Counted from the first letter of the stretch, positions 26,509 through 36,125 are shown. The stretch: 64,000 nt of DNA from Pedobacter nanyangensis (GCF_003313505.1 NZ_QMHO01000001.1:1-64000); one strand, 5' to 3'. Made by a program: numbers and translations. Notes: generated by a model from the letters alone, not told the origin.

Positions 26509-27437
26509 AAATTATAATGTAATTGAGTAGAATTTAATTGTGGTTTTGTTCTCCAGTCAATGTAAGTGCTTATAAGTTTGTCTTCTAACATGCTGCTTTT
26601 AAAAACCGATACAATTGAGTCCATATCAAAATCAAATGGATAATTATTCAGCACGTCAAGTCTATCTTCTGCCCAAGCTAAATTTAAACTATCTACATAT
26701 TCAAAATTGGACATTCCAACATCAATAGTAATTGCATCATCATGCCTTATACTAGTTGCCCAGCCCTGGTAAATAACTCTTTCGCTGGTTTTGCAATAGG
26801 AGACGTCTCTATTCTTCGAATAAAATGATAATGTATTAGATAGTTGCGTAACTTCATCGGCGAAATGATTTACATTTTTGATCGCATTCAAGTAGTAATC
26901 TTTTCTGAATATAGCCATCGCTACGATATAAATCTGATAGGCATCACTTAAATCCTTGATATTTAATTTAAAGAAATCTATAGACAAAGAGTTCCAAAGA
27001 TGATAATGCTTTACATATGTCAGATCATAATCATCTGCCCACCAAAGCTTGCAAATTACAGCATTTTCTTTAAACAATACCTTTTCATAATCTTCTAAAT
27101 CAATCATATTCACAAACCAAGTATCATCCTCAATAAGTAAGAAGTAATCTTTAGCTTCCTTCTCTATTTCCCTTTGCCAGAATGAAGCCGGATCTCCATA
27201 TTTCTTTTTAGCGATTTCCTTTTTGCCACTTCGTATTAAGTCATATTTTTCATCATCACTATGGAATTGCACCCATTTAACCATAGGAAACTTTTGTTGT
27301 ATTTTTTCCCTAAATGAATGCTTTGTACCATCATCTAGTATGATGATCTGATCGTAATTGGAAACGTTGAACAAAATTGACGATATACAACGTTCTAAAT
27401 AAAATGGTCTGTTAAATGTTTTTATATAAATATTCAT
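26505..27437 (-). CDS. Putative GT2-like glycosyltransferase
   Basis: The protein begins MNIYIKTFNRPFYLERCISS and continues with IIILDDGTKHSF, a typical GT-A opening; FLLIEDDTWFVNM (about residue 100) supplies the DxD-like metal site. The C-terminal half is not recognisable. With 310 residues it is a normal-sized single-domain transferase. Its stop overlaps the start of the gene at 25510-26508 by 4 bp, and the Wzy candidate ends 2 bp before its start. Confidence 0.72.
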   Translation of the reverse strand: MNIYIKTFNRPFYLERCISSILFNVSNYDQIIILDDGTKHSFREKIQQKFPMVKWVQFHSDDEKYDLIRSGKKEIAKKKYGDPASFWQREIEKEAKDYFLLIEDDTWFVNMIDLEDYEKVLFKENAVICKLWWADDYDLTYVKHYHLWNSLSIDFFKLNIKDLSDAYQIYIVAMAIFRKDYYLNAIKNVNHFADEVTQLSNTLSFYSKNRDVSYCKTSERVIYQGWATSIRHDDAITIDVGMSNFEYVDSLNLAWAEDRLDVLNNYPFDFDMDSIVSVFKSSMLEDKLISTYIDWRTKPQLNSTQLHYNL

Positions 27438-27439
27438 CT

Positions 27440-28519
27440 TTAACGTTTTGAGTAATTTTTTTCTATATAGGCATACATAGCAACGGGAATTATAGCCATT
27501 ATGTGGTAAAATGCCGCCCTATATCTAATTGCAGAACCCGAATTAAAAAGACCAAATGGATAATGCATTATCATATTTAATATTAGTACATAAAACACTG
27601 CGAAAAAGAAGTACTGGGAATAAGAATTATGTTTAAATTGGATATAAAAGGATTTAGATAAATAATACCCTATAAAAATTAGAAAAAATAAACTTTGCAG
27701 GAAAAACGGGAAATATACTGGCCGAATTAATGAATCAAAAAAAGTTGGACCCATTAGTGCAATAAATGCACCTTGCGGCATTTTGGTGAAATAGTCATGA
27801 TTATTTTGCCAAAAATTTTGATTCCTCATTGCGCCCGCATCTTCATATCCTAAAAAGTAGGCTTGTGCTAAATCCACAAACCCACCGGCGTTTACAAATG
27901 GTACTACAAATAAAAATACAATTGATGTTAAAATTACAAACACCGAAATATTTAAAGCGAACATTGATAAACGTTTTAAATAAAAATGCCGGCAAATAAA
28001 TAGGAATAATAAAAATGTGATAAGACCTATACTATAGTGCGGTCGTATTAGCATTGATAGTACAATACAAATCAATAGTAAAAAGTGGTTGGTTATTTTT
28101 TCACCCTTCAGCAAATTGATAACATTCCCTAGAATTATGCCTGTCGTGAAAACGGTGAAAGCCTCCTTGCCAACTACGGAAGTCCACATTGCGAAGTCTG
28201 GAAAACTCAAGACTACTAATAGGGCAACCAAATCATTTTTTGGTATCTCTAATTTAGATACAGCATAATAAATCCCATAAAAAGAAAGAATACAAAAAAA
28301 AAGGTGACTCGCTAATGGAGTAAAAAAAACCCTTGTTATGTTACCAGCAATAATGTCTATTAGTGCCGTTCTATCTAATAAAGCATCTACAGATACATTG
28401 GCATCCGAAGAGGTATACCGTTCAGCATCGCCCAATGCGGCAAACTTAGAGAAAACAAAAACCCCAAAAAAGAGATAAAATATTTTTAGAATAAAGTATA
28501 GGATATAACTCCTTTTCAC
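27440..28519 (-). CDS. Polytopic membrane protein, Wzy (repeat-unit polymerase) candidate
   Basis: This 359-residue protein has about ten hydrophobic helices and a larger periplasmic-looking loop near residues 205-260 (VNAGGFVDLAQAYFLGYEDAG). Its layout and its place between glycosyltransferases in a locus with wzx and wzz fit an O-antigen polymerase or EpsG-like protein. Wzy proteins are too variable in sequence for a firm call. No other polymerase candidate is present in the locus, which supports the assignment. Confidence 0.6.
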   Translation of the reverse strand: MKRSYILYFILKIFYLFFGVFVFSKFAALGDAERYTSSDANVSVDALLDRTALIDIIAGNITRVFFTPLASHLFFCILSFYGIYYAVSKLEIPKNDLVALLVVLSFPDFAMWTSVVGKEAFTVFTTGIILGNVINLLKGEKITNHFLLLICIVLSMLIRPHYSIGLITFLLFLFICRHFYLKRLSMFALNISVFVILTSIVFLFVVPFVNAGGFVDLAQAYFLGYEDAGAMRNQNFWQNNHDYFTKMPQGAFIALMGPTFFDSLIRPVYFPFFLQSLFFLIFIGYYLSKSFYIQFKHNSYSQYFFFAVFYVLILNMIMHYPFGLFNSGSAIRYRAAFYHIMAIIPVAMYAYIEKNYSKR

Positions 28520-29619
28520 TAGTATTTGTTAATTGCGTCTACAATTTTAGTGATTTCGTCTTCAGATAAAACTGGGCTGATAGGCAAGCTTAGCACCTCT
28601 TTATGAATTTTTTCAGAAATAGGTAAATGAAGTTCTCCGAGCTCTTTATAAGCCTCTTGTTTATGTGGTGCAATCGGATAATGTATTACCGTTTGGATCT
28701 CGTTTGCCGTCAAATATTGCTGAAGTTCGTCTCTATTTTGCGTTCGTATGACAAACAAATGCCAAACATGTGCTTTGTCTGAAACAAGATTTGGTAATAT
28801 AATTTTAGGATTTGAAATTTCGTTCAAATATCTCACAGCTACCTTTCTCCTAGCTTGGTTTTCTACTTCCAAACCGGTAAGTTTTACGCTCAGAAGAGCT
28901 GCTTGTAATTCATCCAAGCGACTGTTTACACCTTTAAACTTATTTTTATATTTAACATGCGAACCATAATTTAATAATGCTCTTAGGGTTTCTGCAAGGA
29001 CTTCGTCATTAGTGGTAATAGCGCCAGCATCTCCTAATGCGCCCAAGTTTTTGCCAGGATAAAAACTGAACCCAGCTGCATCTCCGAAATTCCCAGCTTT
29101 TGTCCCTTTTACCGATTCAGCTCCCTGCGATTGTGCACAATCTTCTATGACTTTTAAATTGTATTTTTTAGCAATTGTATTAATTGCATCCATATTACAA
29201 AGTTGCCCATACAAATGAACTGGCAATATAGCTACCGTACGAGCTGTGATATGCTGTTCTATCAATAGTGGATCAAGATTATAACTGTCTAAAGAAGGCT
29301 CGACTAGAATAGGTACTAAGTCATTTGCGGATATTGCCAATATACTTGCTATATAAGTATTTGCAGGCACAATAATTTCATCCCCACTTTTAAAAATCCC
29401 CATTTCCTTGTAAGCCCGTATAATTAAAATAAGAGCGTCTAAGCCATTAGCTACTCCAATACAATGCTTAACGCCACAGTATGTTGCAAATTGCTGTTCA
29501 AATGCCGCCAAATGCTTGCCCATAATATACCACCCAGAATCTAAAACCTGCTCAAAAGCTGCCATCAATTCCTTTTTATGGTTCTGGTTAATTTGAAATA
29601 AATCTAAGAACTTAATCAT
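28519..29619 (-). CDS. DegT/DnrJ/EryC1/StrS sugar aminotransferase, FdtB/QdtB-like
   Basis: This PLP-dependent aminotransferase of 366 residues has the cofactor lysine in [19 protein letters not shown] and the family segments [17 protein letters not shown] (GVANGLDAL) and [12 protein letters not shown]. Together with the two FdtA-like isomerases and the acetyltransferase directly upstream it fits the FdtB/QdtB role: adding the 3-amino group to dTDP-3-keto-6-deoxyhexose. It overlaps the acetyltransferase by 4 bp and the Wzy candidate by one base. Confidence 0.88.
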   Translation of the reverse strand: MIKFLDLFQINQNHKKELMAAFEQVLDSGWYIMGKHLAAFEQQFATYCGVKHCIGVANGLDALILIIRAYKEMGIFKSGDEIIVPANTYIASILAISANDLVPILVEPSLDSYNLDPLLIEQHITARTVAILPVHLYGQLCNMDAINTIAKKYNLKVIEDCAQSQGAESVKGTKAGNFGDAAGFSFYPGKNLGALGDAGAITTNDEVLAETLRALLNYGSHVKYKNKFKGVNSRLDELQAALLSVKLTGLEVENQARRKVAVRYLNEISNPKIILPNLVSDKAHVWHLFVIRTQNRDELQQYLTANEIQTVIHYPIAPHKQEAYKELGELHLPISEKIHKEVLSLPISPVLSEDEITKIVDAINKY

Positions 29620-30164
29620 AATTTAATTGGTTGAGAATCTTTTAAAAAATACTGCTCATTGGTTTTTTTATCGATAAGATCTATACCCAATAGAATAGAA
29701 TCTTCTGTAATATATCCATGTTGCCGTGCCGGATTACCATACCATACCGTGTAAGGGGGAATTGATTTTGTAACAACACTGCCAGCTCCAATGAGTGCTT
29801 TTTCTCCAATTTCTACTCCAGCAACAATGGTTGAATTGGCACCGATAGAACATCCCATTTTCATCAAAGTTTTCTTAAATTCTACGGGATATACTTTCGA
29901 TCTTGGTATATGATCATTTGTAAAAGTAACATTTGGCCCTATAAAAACATTATTTTCAATGGTAATACCATCCCAAATTTGAACTCCAGACTTTATCGTT
30001 ACATTATCACCAATTTTAACGTCATTCTCGATAAAAACTTGAGCATTAATATTACAATTTGCACCTATTTCGGCTCCTGCAAGTATAACGGTAAACTGCC
30101 ATACAGTAGTTTCATCACCAATGTTTACAGATTGTACTTCAGCTAAAGGATGAATTTTAACCAT
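29616..30164 (-). CDS. Left-handed beta-helix sugar N-acetyltransferase, FdtC/QdtC-like
   Basis: Hexapeptide repeats run through most of the 182 residues ([14 protein letters not shown] turns, [55 protein letters not shown]). FTNDHIPRS contains the conserved Asn-Asp-His of the active site. In this context the enzyme would acetylate the 3-amino group to give dTDP-Fuc3NAc or dTDP-Qui3NAc. It overlaps the isomerase gene at 30157 by 8 bp. Confidence 0.85.
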   Translation of the reverse strand: MVKIHPLAEVQSVNIGDETTVWQFTVILAGAEIGANCNINAQVFIENDVKIGDNVTIKSGVQIWDGITIENNVFIGPNVTFTNDHIPRSKVYPVEFKKTLMKMGCSIGANSTIVAGVEIGEKALIGAGSVVTKSIPPYTVWYGNPARQHGYITEDSILLGIDLIDKKTNEQYFLKDSQPIKL

Positions 30165-30567
30165 TTATATAATTTAAATACTCTTGATAATCTCTAATGT
30201 AGTCTAATTCGTTATAGCCATGAGAGGCTAAAACCAAACAAATGGCACCTGACGAAAAGTTGATCTCGGAAGCCCAAATTCCCGGAGGGATGTGTAACCC
30301 AATATAAGGTCTATTTAATTGAACAATTCTTTTTGTTCTACTATCATCCAATAAAACTTCAAAGCTTCCACTTGCTGCTATTAAAAACTGATGGCATTCT
30401 TTATGTGCATGAGCTCCACGGGATTCTCCTCCCGGCACATCATATAAATAGAAAACCCTTTTTATTTCAAACGGAATTTCTTTAGAGTTGTGTACCGGCG
30501 TTATATTTCCAGCTCTATTTCTAATCTTTGGCAACTCGAAAATCGAGCAGTCATATGTTGTCATCAT
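30157..30567 (-). CDS. FdtA/QdtA-type dTDP-4-keto-6-deoxyglucose 3,4-ketoisomerase
   Basis: This single-domain cupin of 136 residues has the family pattern [25 protein letters not shown]. Both histidines of the RGxHAHK motif, the catalytic residues of FdtA/QdtA, are present. It would move the keto group from C4 to C3 before transamination by the FdtB-like enzyme. It starts in a TAATG overlap with its neighbour and paralogue at 30567-30971. Whether the product is the galacto (Fuc3NAc) or gluco (Qui3NAc) isomer cannot be read by eye. Confidence 0.85.
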   Translation of the reverse strand: MMTTYDCSIFELPKIRNRAGNITPVHNSKEIPFEIKRVFYLYDVPGGESRGAHAHKECHQFLIAASGSFEVLLDDSRTKRIVQLNRPYIGLHIPPGIWASEINFSSGAICLVLASHGYNELDYIRDYQEYLNYING

Positions 30568-30971
30568 TATCTGTTTGAATTTTGATAGAATTTATAATCT
30601 CTTACGTAGTCGGCTTCGTCAAAAGCTGTAGAGGCAACAACAAATGCTACGGAGTTGGTTGAAAAATTCTCCATATGTCTCCAAAGCCCTGCTGGAACAT
30701 ACAAACCAACATATGAACGGTTTAATGAAACAGTGCTCTTTTGAGTGCCATCATCTAATACTACATCAAAACCTCCGCTCAGCGCAATGATAATTTCTTG
30801 GTTGGTTGTATAGCTATGACCACCCCTAACTTCACCTCCCGGAACATCGTATATCCAATACGACCTTTCGATTTTGAAGGGTATCTGAGAGTTTTCTTGT
30901 AAAAAAGATAAATTTCCCCGCTCATCTAAAATCTTAGGAAGGTTAATAATTTTGGCATTTTCAATTTTCAT
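30567..30971 (-). CDS. Divergent FdtA-family cupin with altered active site
   Basis: The protein is a paralogue of the preceding gene product (134 residues, same WIYDVPGGEVRGGH framework), but the catalytic HAHK is replaced by HSYTTNQ: the first histidine is kept and the second is a tyrosine. It may be an isomerase with different chemistry, a 3-epimerase-like or WxcM-like enzyme, or a partner subunit of the intact isomerase. It overlaps the wzz gene by 11 bp. Confidence 0.75.
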   Translation of the reverse strand: MKIENAKIINLPKILDERGNLSFLQENSQIPFKIERSYWIYDVPGGEVRGGHSYTTNQEIIIALSGGFDVVLDDGTQKSTVSLNRSYVGLYVPAGLWRHMENFSTNSVAFVVASTAFDEADYVRDYKFYQNSNR

Positions 30972-32067
30972 TGTTAATTATTTCGTTATAAATACGTTTA
31001 ACTAAAATTATTAAAATTGTTATTAGGCTGGCGGTTAAGAGACCCATGATTATACCCTTTAGTTTACCAAAACGCTCTACATCTATTGGATAGATAGGTT
31101 TATCTATAATTTGAATTAAAGGTGTTTCTTTCATAAGTGCTATATTACTCATTTCAAGATTTTTAACCATTTCTCCTAAAATAGACTTGTTTGTCTCTGC
31201 CGAAAACTGTGCTCTTTGCACAGGTGCTACCCGCTGAACTTGCCTTGTGAGATTTAAGTTAGGTGTAGCATCAGCTACGGATGCAGCCGAAAGAATAGCT
31301 CCATTCATCACGCCTCTAACCGAATCTGCTTTGTGTTTTAAAATAGCAACATTCTCTAATGACTTTTTAGTTTTAGTTTGGATATAAAAATCATTCACAT
31401 TTTTGACCAACTCTTCATTAAAACGTTTGGCAAATACTTCATTGGTTGATTTGACATCAACTTTAATGATGCTCAATTTTTTGTCAGGTTTAGCAACACT
31501 CAAATTACTTTTGACTATGTCTGCCACAATTTTTCCAACAATGCTATCCTTTAAACGTTGAGCTTTGGGATCGGCCCGGTAATCAAAATCTTTTGGTGCA
31601 AATTGAATTTTCCTGAGTTCCGGTGTTTTTTCCCATGCTTCTCTCAATTTGCTTATTTCTATGTATTTTTCTAGCAGAGTTTCCTTCGAGGTACTATCTA
31701 ATAGACTATACAAGGCTTTCTCTATCATTGTTCTAGATTTGTATAATTCTAGAATATTATCTCCTTGAAAAATACCGCCGCCACCGCCGCCGATGTCTAT
31801 GCCCATCATTGATGCTACGCCTGAATAAGCAGATAAACCTCCGCTCTTCTCACCGCTTTCTAAAACAAATGTAGTGGTAGCGATATATACTGGCTTTTTG
31901 ATCAACGAATATCCCAGACCTAAAAAGGCTCCGAAAATACCAGCAGCAATAACGAGCCATTTTTTATTCCAAAGATATATTACCCAGCTTCTAATTTTTA
32001 AGACTAAGTCTCTTAACGAAATCTCATCTTCTTGTCCTGATTTCCTTTTTTCTTCTTCGTTTGCCAT
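30961..32067 (-). CDS. Wzz-type polysaccharide chain-length regulator
   Basis: The 368-residue protein has a cytoplasmic N-terminus (DEISLRDLVLKIRSWVIYLW), a first membrane helix (about 38-58) ending in the Wzz GYSLIKKPVYIATTTFVLE segment, a long helical periplasmic part with a glycine run (DIGGGGGGIFQG), the conserved proline-containing IIDKPIYPIDVERFG, and a second membrane helix near the C-terminus (about 335-360). It sets the polymer length together with Wzy. No BY-kinase domain is fused to it and no separate kinase gene is in the locus. Confidence 0.9.
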   Translation of the reverse strand: MANEEEKRKSGQEDEISLRDLVLKIRSWVIYLWNKKWLVIAAGIFGAFLGLGYSLIKKPVYIATTTFVLESGEKSGGLSAYSGVASMMGIDIGGGGGGIFQGDNILELYKSRTMIEKALYSLLDSTSKETLLEKYIEISKLREAWEKTPELRKIQFAPKDFDYRADPKAQRLKDSIVGKIVADIVKSNLSVAKPDKKLSIIKVDVKSTNEVFAKRFNEELVKNVNDFYIQTKTKKSLENVAILKHKADSVRGVMNGAILSAASVADATPNLNLTRQVQRVAPVQRAQFSAETNKSILGEMVKNLEMSNIALMKETPLIQIIDKPIYPIDVERFGKLKGIIMGLLTASLITILIILVKRIYNEIINNEN

Positions 32068-32081
32068 TTGCTAAATAAATA

Positions 32082-33122
32082 CTAAACTAGAGGTTTTTCT
32101 TTTTCTAGTATAATTTTTTCAATATTCCTATTTTCATAGATCTGGGAAATGCTTTCAACTACCCGGATACCTTCTTCCAGGGATACATCGGGCATTTCCA
32201 ATCCATTGAGTACGCCCACCACGTTATCAATTACCTGCTGATGATTAGAAGCCGAGCCTTTGTAACCTCCATAATCGTTTACCAAGGTATTTTCATCCAA
32301 AATAGGCTGCTCTGTTCCGTTGATTTGGCAATATTCTAGGCAGTTCATGTACTGGCCGCCAATTTTTACCGTTCCGTTTTCGGCAATTACTGTAATACTG
32401 CTCTCAAAATTATTTTGGAAAACAGATGTTGTATATGAGATCGTTCCAGCTGCACCATTTATCTCAAACGTAATCAAACCACTATCTTCAAATTCAGTAT
32501 TGCTTTGATGGCTGAAATTATAAAACTTCGACTTGATATTGGTCATGGTACCGAAAACCCAGTTCAACACGTCAATAAAATGTGAAAACTGGGTAAATAG
32601 CGGCCCTCCATCTAAAGCTAAGGTACCATGCCAGTTTCCTTTGCTGTAATAGTGTTGGTCCCTATTCCAAAAGCAATTTAATTGGATCATGAATATATTG
32701 CCCAAAGCCCCGCTATTTAACAGTTGCTTAAGCCACTTAACCGTTGAAGAATATCTATTTTGCACTACAGGAAAAACATGCCTGCCATTTTTATTTGCTG
32801 CTGCTAAAATTGCGTGTGCATCCTCCATTTTCAAGGCAATTGGTTTTTCAATCACTACGTGGCAGTTTTGATTTAGGCATTGAATAGCTTGTTTGGCATG
32901 CAGTCCATTTGGCGTACAAATATTAATAACGTCAACCGCTATTTTTTGTTTAAAAAAATCGTCTAAGCTTTTAAAATGGATACATTGACTGGTAGAGGTT
33001 TCAAATTTGTCATAGGCTGGGTCTACCGTTGCAACTAATGCTGCATTGGGATGTTTTGCAACAAGTTCAGCATGCCTCTTGCCGATATGCCCGCAACCTA
33101 CTATGGCAAACTTAACCTTCAT
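32082..33122 (-). CDS. Gfo/Idh/MocA-family oxidoreductase, WbpB/WlbA-like
   Basis: This NAD(P)-dependent sugar dehydrogenase of 346 residues has the Rossmann motif FAIVGCGHIGKRHAELV, the dinucleotide-interacting EKPIAL, and the catalytic-type HFIDVLNWVFG. It lies in one cassette with the uronate-forming dehydrogenase, an aminotransferase and an acetyltransferase, exactly the set needed to make UDP-GlcNAc3NAcA. In that pathway WbpB/WlbA oxidises C3 of UDP-N-acetylglucosaminuronate. Other Gfo/Idh roles are possible, but the neighbours favour this one. Confidence 0.85.
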   Translation of the reverse strand: MKVKFAIVGCGHIGKRHAELVAKHPNAALVATVDPAYDKFETSTSQCIHFKSLDDFFKQKIAVDVINICTPNGLHAKQAIQCLNQNCHVVIEKPIALKMEDAHAILAAANKNGRHVFPVVQNRYSSTVKWLKQLLNSGALGNIFMIQLNCFWNRDQHYYSKGNWHGTLALDGGPLFTQFSHFIDVLNWVFGTMTNIKSKFYNFSHQSNTEFEDSGLITFEINGAAGTISYTTSVFQNNFESSITVIAENGTVKIGGQYMNCLEYCQINGTEQPILDENTLVNDYGGYKGSASNHQQVIDNVVGVLNGLEMPDVSLEEGIRVVESISQIYENRNIEKIILEKEKPLV

Positions 33123-33128
33123 TTAAAT

Positions 33129-33713
33129 TTAACTGTAAAATCTAGAAACCTGATTATCTGAAAGCTGATAGAGCTGACCGCTTTCAGGACATTTTGCAAA
33201 ATTACCTATGTTGAAATTCAACACTTGTCCATATTCGCTTACCCATCCCACCTGTTTCATGGGATTGCCTATCATTAACGAATAAGCTTTTACGTCCTTG
33301 GTTACAACCGCTCCTGCGCCGATTAGTGCATATTCGCCAATTGAATTTCCACAAAGGATAGTTGCATTTGCACCAATTGAGGCGCCCTTGGCGACGAGCG
33401 TTTTTTTAAACGCCATTTTCCGATCGATGAAGCTTCTTGGATTTTTAATATTGGTAAACACCACTGATGGGCCAATAAAAACATCATCTTCCAATGTTAC
33501 GCCTTCATATATTGATACATTATTTTGGATTTTCACGCCATTGCCAATTTCTACGTTGCTTGCCACCATTACATTTTGCCCTAAACTACATTTCTCGCCA
33601 ATTTTCGCTCCACTCATCACATGGCAAAAATGCCAGATCTTGGTTTCCGCACCTATCGTTGCTCCTGCATCAATTACCGATGTTTCATGTACAAAGTAAC
33701 TATTTGATTTCAT
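33129..33713 (-). CDS. Left-handed beta-helix N-acetyltransferase, WbpD/WlbB-like
   Basis: The protein has 194 residues with continuous hexapeptide repeats (TIGAETKIWHFCHV, IGEKCSLGQNVMVA, IGNGVKIQNNVSIYEG, IGANATILCGNSIGEYALIGAG). FIGPSVVFTNIKNPRS holds the conserved asparagine of the acetyl-CoA site. It most likely acetylates the C3 amino group of UDP-GlcNAc3NA. Its start overlaps the end of the aminotransferase gene by 14 bp, consistent with tight coupling. Confidence 0.85.
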   Translation of the reverse strand: MKSNSYFVHETSVIDAGATIGAETKIWHFCHVMSGAKIGEKCSLGQNVMVASNVEIGNGVKIQNNVSIYEGVTLEDDVFIGPSVVFTNIKNPRSFIDRKMAFKKTLVAKGASIGANATILCGNSIGEYALIGAGAVVTKDVKAYSLMIGNPMKQVGWVSEYGQVLNFNIGNFAKCPESGQLYQLSDNQVSRFYS

Positions 33714-34830
33714 CTGCGAAACTGCGAATAAGCGCTACGATGTGGGCCTGATTTACAGGGGCTAGTCCGGGGAATATGGGCAGGGCCAATATGCTATGGC
33801 AAAGCCTCTCAGCTACTGGAAAATCGCCTTCTTTAAAACCAAACCGGCTAAATGCTGGCTGCAAATGAGTTGCCTTTGGATAGTAGACCATACTGCCTAC
33901 TCCATGCTTTTCCAAAAAAGCTTTAAGCTGGTCTCTTAGTGCTCTATTTGCCAACAGGATACAAAATTGATTATAGGTATGGTCTTCACTTTCCGGCGGT
34001 AAAGAAATGCAAGATATTCCTTTTAAATTTTGCAGGTAATATGTTGCCATTGCCCTCCGCTTTTCAATTAGTGCGCCGAGGTACTTTAATTGGATATTTA
34101 AAATTGCAGCCTGTATGGTATCCAATCTAGAGTTTATGCCAATGTAAGTATGCTCGTACTTCTGCTGCTGCCCGTGGTTGGCCAACATTTTTATTTTTTT
34201 TGCCAGATCCAAATTATCGGTAAAAACTGCTCCACCATCTCCAAAACAAGCCAAATTCTTGGTGGGAAAAAAAGATGTGCAGCCAATGTGCCCAATAGTG
34301 CCTAGTTTTTTATGCTGATAATTCCCTCCCAAAGCCTGCGCAACATCCTCAATTACGATTAAATTATTCTGCACTGCTAGTTCAACAATCTGTTCCATTT
34401 GCGCAGCCAATCCAAACAAATGAACCACAATGATCGCTTTCGTTTTATTGTTGATTTTTTGTTCAAAGCTGGAAGCATTGATATTAAAGCTGGTTTCGTC
34501 TACATCAACAAATACTGGTGTTAATCCCAGTAAAGCTACCGCTTCGGCGGCTGCAACAAAATTAAAGGCAGGAATGATAACTTCATCACCCTTTTTTAAT
34601 TCCAGGGCCATTAATGCTAACATTAAAGCATCTGTACCATTACCACAGGGAACCACTTGGGCTATGTCTAGATACTCGGCTAGGTTTAGGGCAAATTCTG
34701 AAACTTCGGGACCATTAATGTAGCTGCCGTGCGACAAAACCCTTTGGATAGCGTTGTCTAGTTTCTCTTGTTGATGGGAGTATGCAGCCTTGGCGTCAAA
34801 AAAAGGAATTTCCAATTTAAAGTCTAGCAT
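33700..34830 (-). CDS. DegT/DnrJ/EryC1/StrS aminotransferase, WbpE/WlbC-like
   Basis: This PLP-dependent sugar aminotransferase has the cofactor lysine in TSFFPTKNLACFGDGGAVF, with PCGNGTDALMLAL and VIEDVAQALGG as family marks. It would place the amino group on C3 of the 3-keto-uronate made by the neighbouring oxidoreductase. I chose ATG 34830 (MLDFKLEIPFFDAKAAY), which matches the family's usual start; the 12 codons upstream lie inside the dehydrogenase gene. The overlap with that gene is then 14 bp. Confidence 0.88.
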   Translation of the reverse strand: MLDFKLEIPFFDAKAAYSHQQEKLDNAIQRVLSHGSYINGPEVSEFALNLAEYLDIAQVVPCGNGTDALMLALMALELKKGDEVIIPAFNFVAAAEAVALLGLTPVFVDVDETSFNINASSFEQKINNKTKAIIVVHLFGLAAQMEQIVELAVQNNLIVIEDVAQALGGNYQHKKLGTIGHIGCTSFFPTKNLACFGDGGAVFTDNLDLAKKIKMLANHGQQQKYEHTYIGINSRLDTIQAAILNIQLKYLGALIEKRRAMATYYLQNLKGISCISLPPESEDHTYNQFCILLANRALRDQLKAFLEKHGVGSMVYYPKATHLQPAFSRFGFKEGDFPVAERLCHSILALPIFPGLAPVNQAHIVALIRSFADEIK

Positions 34831-36091
34831 CAATAATATTTCTGTCCAAAAATGCTTTGGTATCAAAAATTACTGATTTTTCGTCTTTTCTTAGTGCTGA
34901 AAAATCAAGAGTCAAAAACTCATGGTGGCTTACCGCTAAAACCATGGCATCATACTGTTCGCCAACTTGTGGGATGAGATCGATCTGGTATTCGTGATTT
35001 ACTTGTTTTACATCCGCATGTGGGTCATACACCTCTACTTCCATGCCGAACTGGCATAACTCGGTATAAATGTCTATCACCCTTGAATTTCTGATATCTG
35101 GGCAGTTCTCTTTAAAGGTAATGCCCAAGATCAGTGCCTTGGCCCCCTGTATTTTGTGGCCCTTATTAATCATTAATTTAACTATTTTATTGGCCACGAA
35201 CATCCCCATATTATCATTTACCCGTCTTCCAGAAAGGATCACTTGGGGGTGGTAGCCCAGGGATTCGGCCTTATGGGCCAAATAATAGGGATCAACGCCG
35301 ATACAATGTCCTCCCACTAACCCAGGTTTGTATTTTAAGAAATTCCATTTGGTGGCCGCCGCTTCAATAACATCTGTTGTATCAATTCCAATCCTATCAA
35401 AAATCAGCGCCAGTTCATTTACAAAAGAGATATTGATATCTCGTTGGGCGTTTTCTATCGCCTTAGAGGCCTCGGCCACTTTTAAGCTAGGTGCTTTGTG
35501 GGTTCCTGCTGTAATAATACTACTGTACAATTGGTCCACTACTTCTGCAATTTCAGGAGTTGACCCAGAAGTTACCTTCTTGATTTTGGTGAGGGTATTG
35601 ACCTTGTCTCCGGGGTTGATCCGCTCTGGCGAATAACCGCAAAAAAAATCTTTATTATAGGTTAATCCCGAGAACTGCTCCAAAACGGGGACACAATCTT
35701 CTTCTGTACAGCCCGGATAAACAGTGGACTCATAAACAACGATATCACCAGGTTTAATTACTCCCGCTAACATTTTCGAAGCGTTGAGCAGTGGACCGAG
35801 GTCAGGGGCCTTAAATTGATTGATTGGCGTAGGTACGGTAACGATGTAAATATTACATTTCTTCAGATCCTCAATATTCGAAGAAAATGAAACTCCTATC
35901 CCTTTTTCTACTATTACTTCATTTAAGGCCGTAATGTTGGCCTCTTTTGTCCTGTCTTTTCCTTCCTTAAGCTCCTCTACTCGCTCTTTATCAATATCAA
36001 AGCCTACAACCTCGTATTTTTTTGCAAACTCAATTGCCAATGGCAATCCAACATAACCAAGGCCAACAATTGCTATATTATAATTTTTCAC
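34817..36091 (-). CDS. UDP-N-acetylhexosamine 6-dehydrogenase, TviB/WbpO-type
   Basis: This NAD-dependent UDP-sugar dehydrogenase of 424 residues oxidises C6 to a carboxylate. The NAD motif is IAIVGLGYVGLPLAIEF. The catalytic cysteine is in VGGHCIGVDPYYLAHK, and VYESTVYPGCTEEDCVPVLE with YSPERINPGDK marks the TviB/WbpO branch. Its likely product here, UDP-GlcNAcA, is the entry to the WbpB/E/D-like cassette that follows in the operon. Confidence 0.92.
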   Translation of the reverse strand: MKNYNIAIVGLGYVGLPLAIEFAKKYEVVGFDIDKERVEELKEGKDRTKEANITALNEVIVEKGIGVSFSSNIEDLKKCNIYIVTVPTPINQFKAPDLGPLLNASKMLAGVIKPGDIVVYESTVYPGCTEEDCVPVLEQFSGLTYNKDFFCGYSPERINPGDKVNTLTKIKKVTSGSTPEIAEVVDQLYSSIITAGTHKAPSLKVAEASKAIENAQRDINISFVNELALIFDRIGIDTTDVIEAAATKWNFLKYKPGLVGGHCIGVDPYYLAHKAESLGYHPQVILSGRRVNDNMGMFVANKIVKLMINKGHKIQGAKALILGITFKENCPDIRNSRVIDIYTELCQFGMEVEVYDPHADVKQVNHEYQIDLIPQVGEQYDAMVLAVSHHEFLTLDFSALRKDEKSVIFDTKAFLDRNIIDARL

Positions 36092-36125
36092 TTGATATTA
36101 GGAAGTTATATCGGCTGGTTAAGTA

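Noticed and set aside
30157..30971. The two adjacent FdtA-like genes as an assembly duplication
   Set aside because: They differ throughout, including the catalytic motif, so they are true diverged paralogues.
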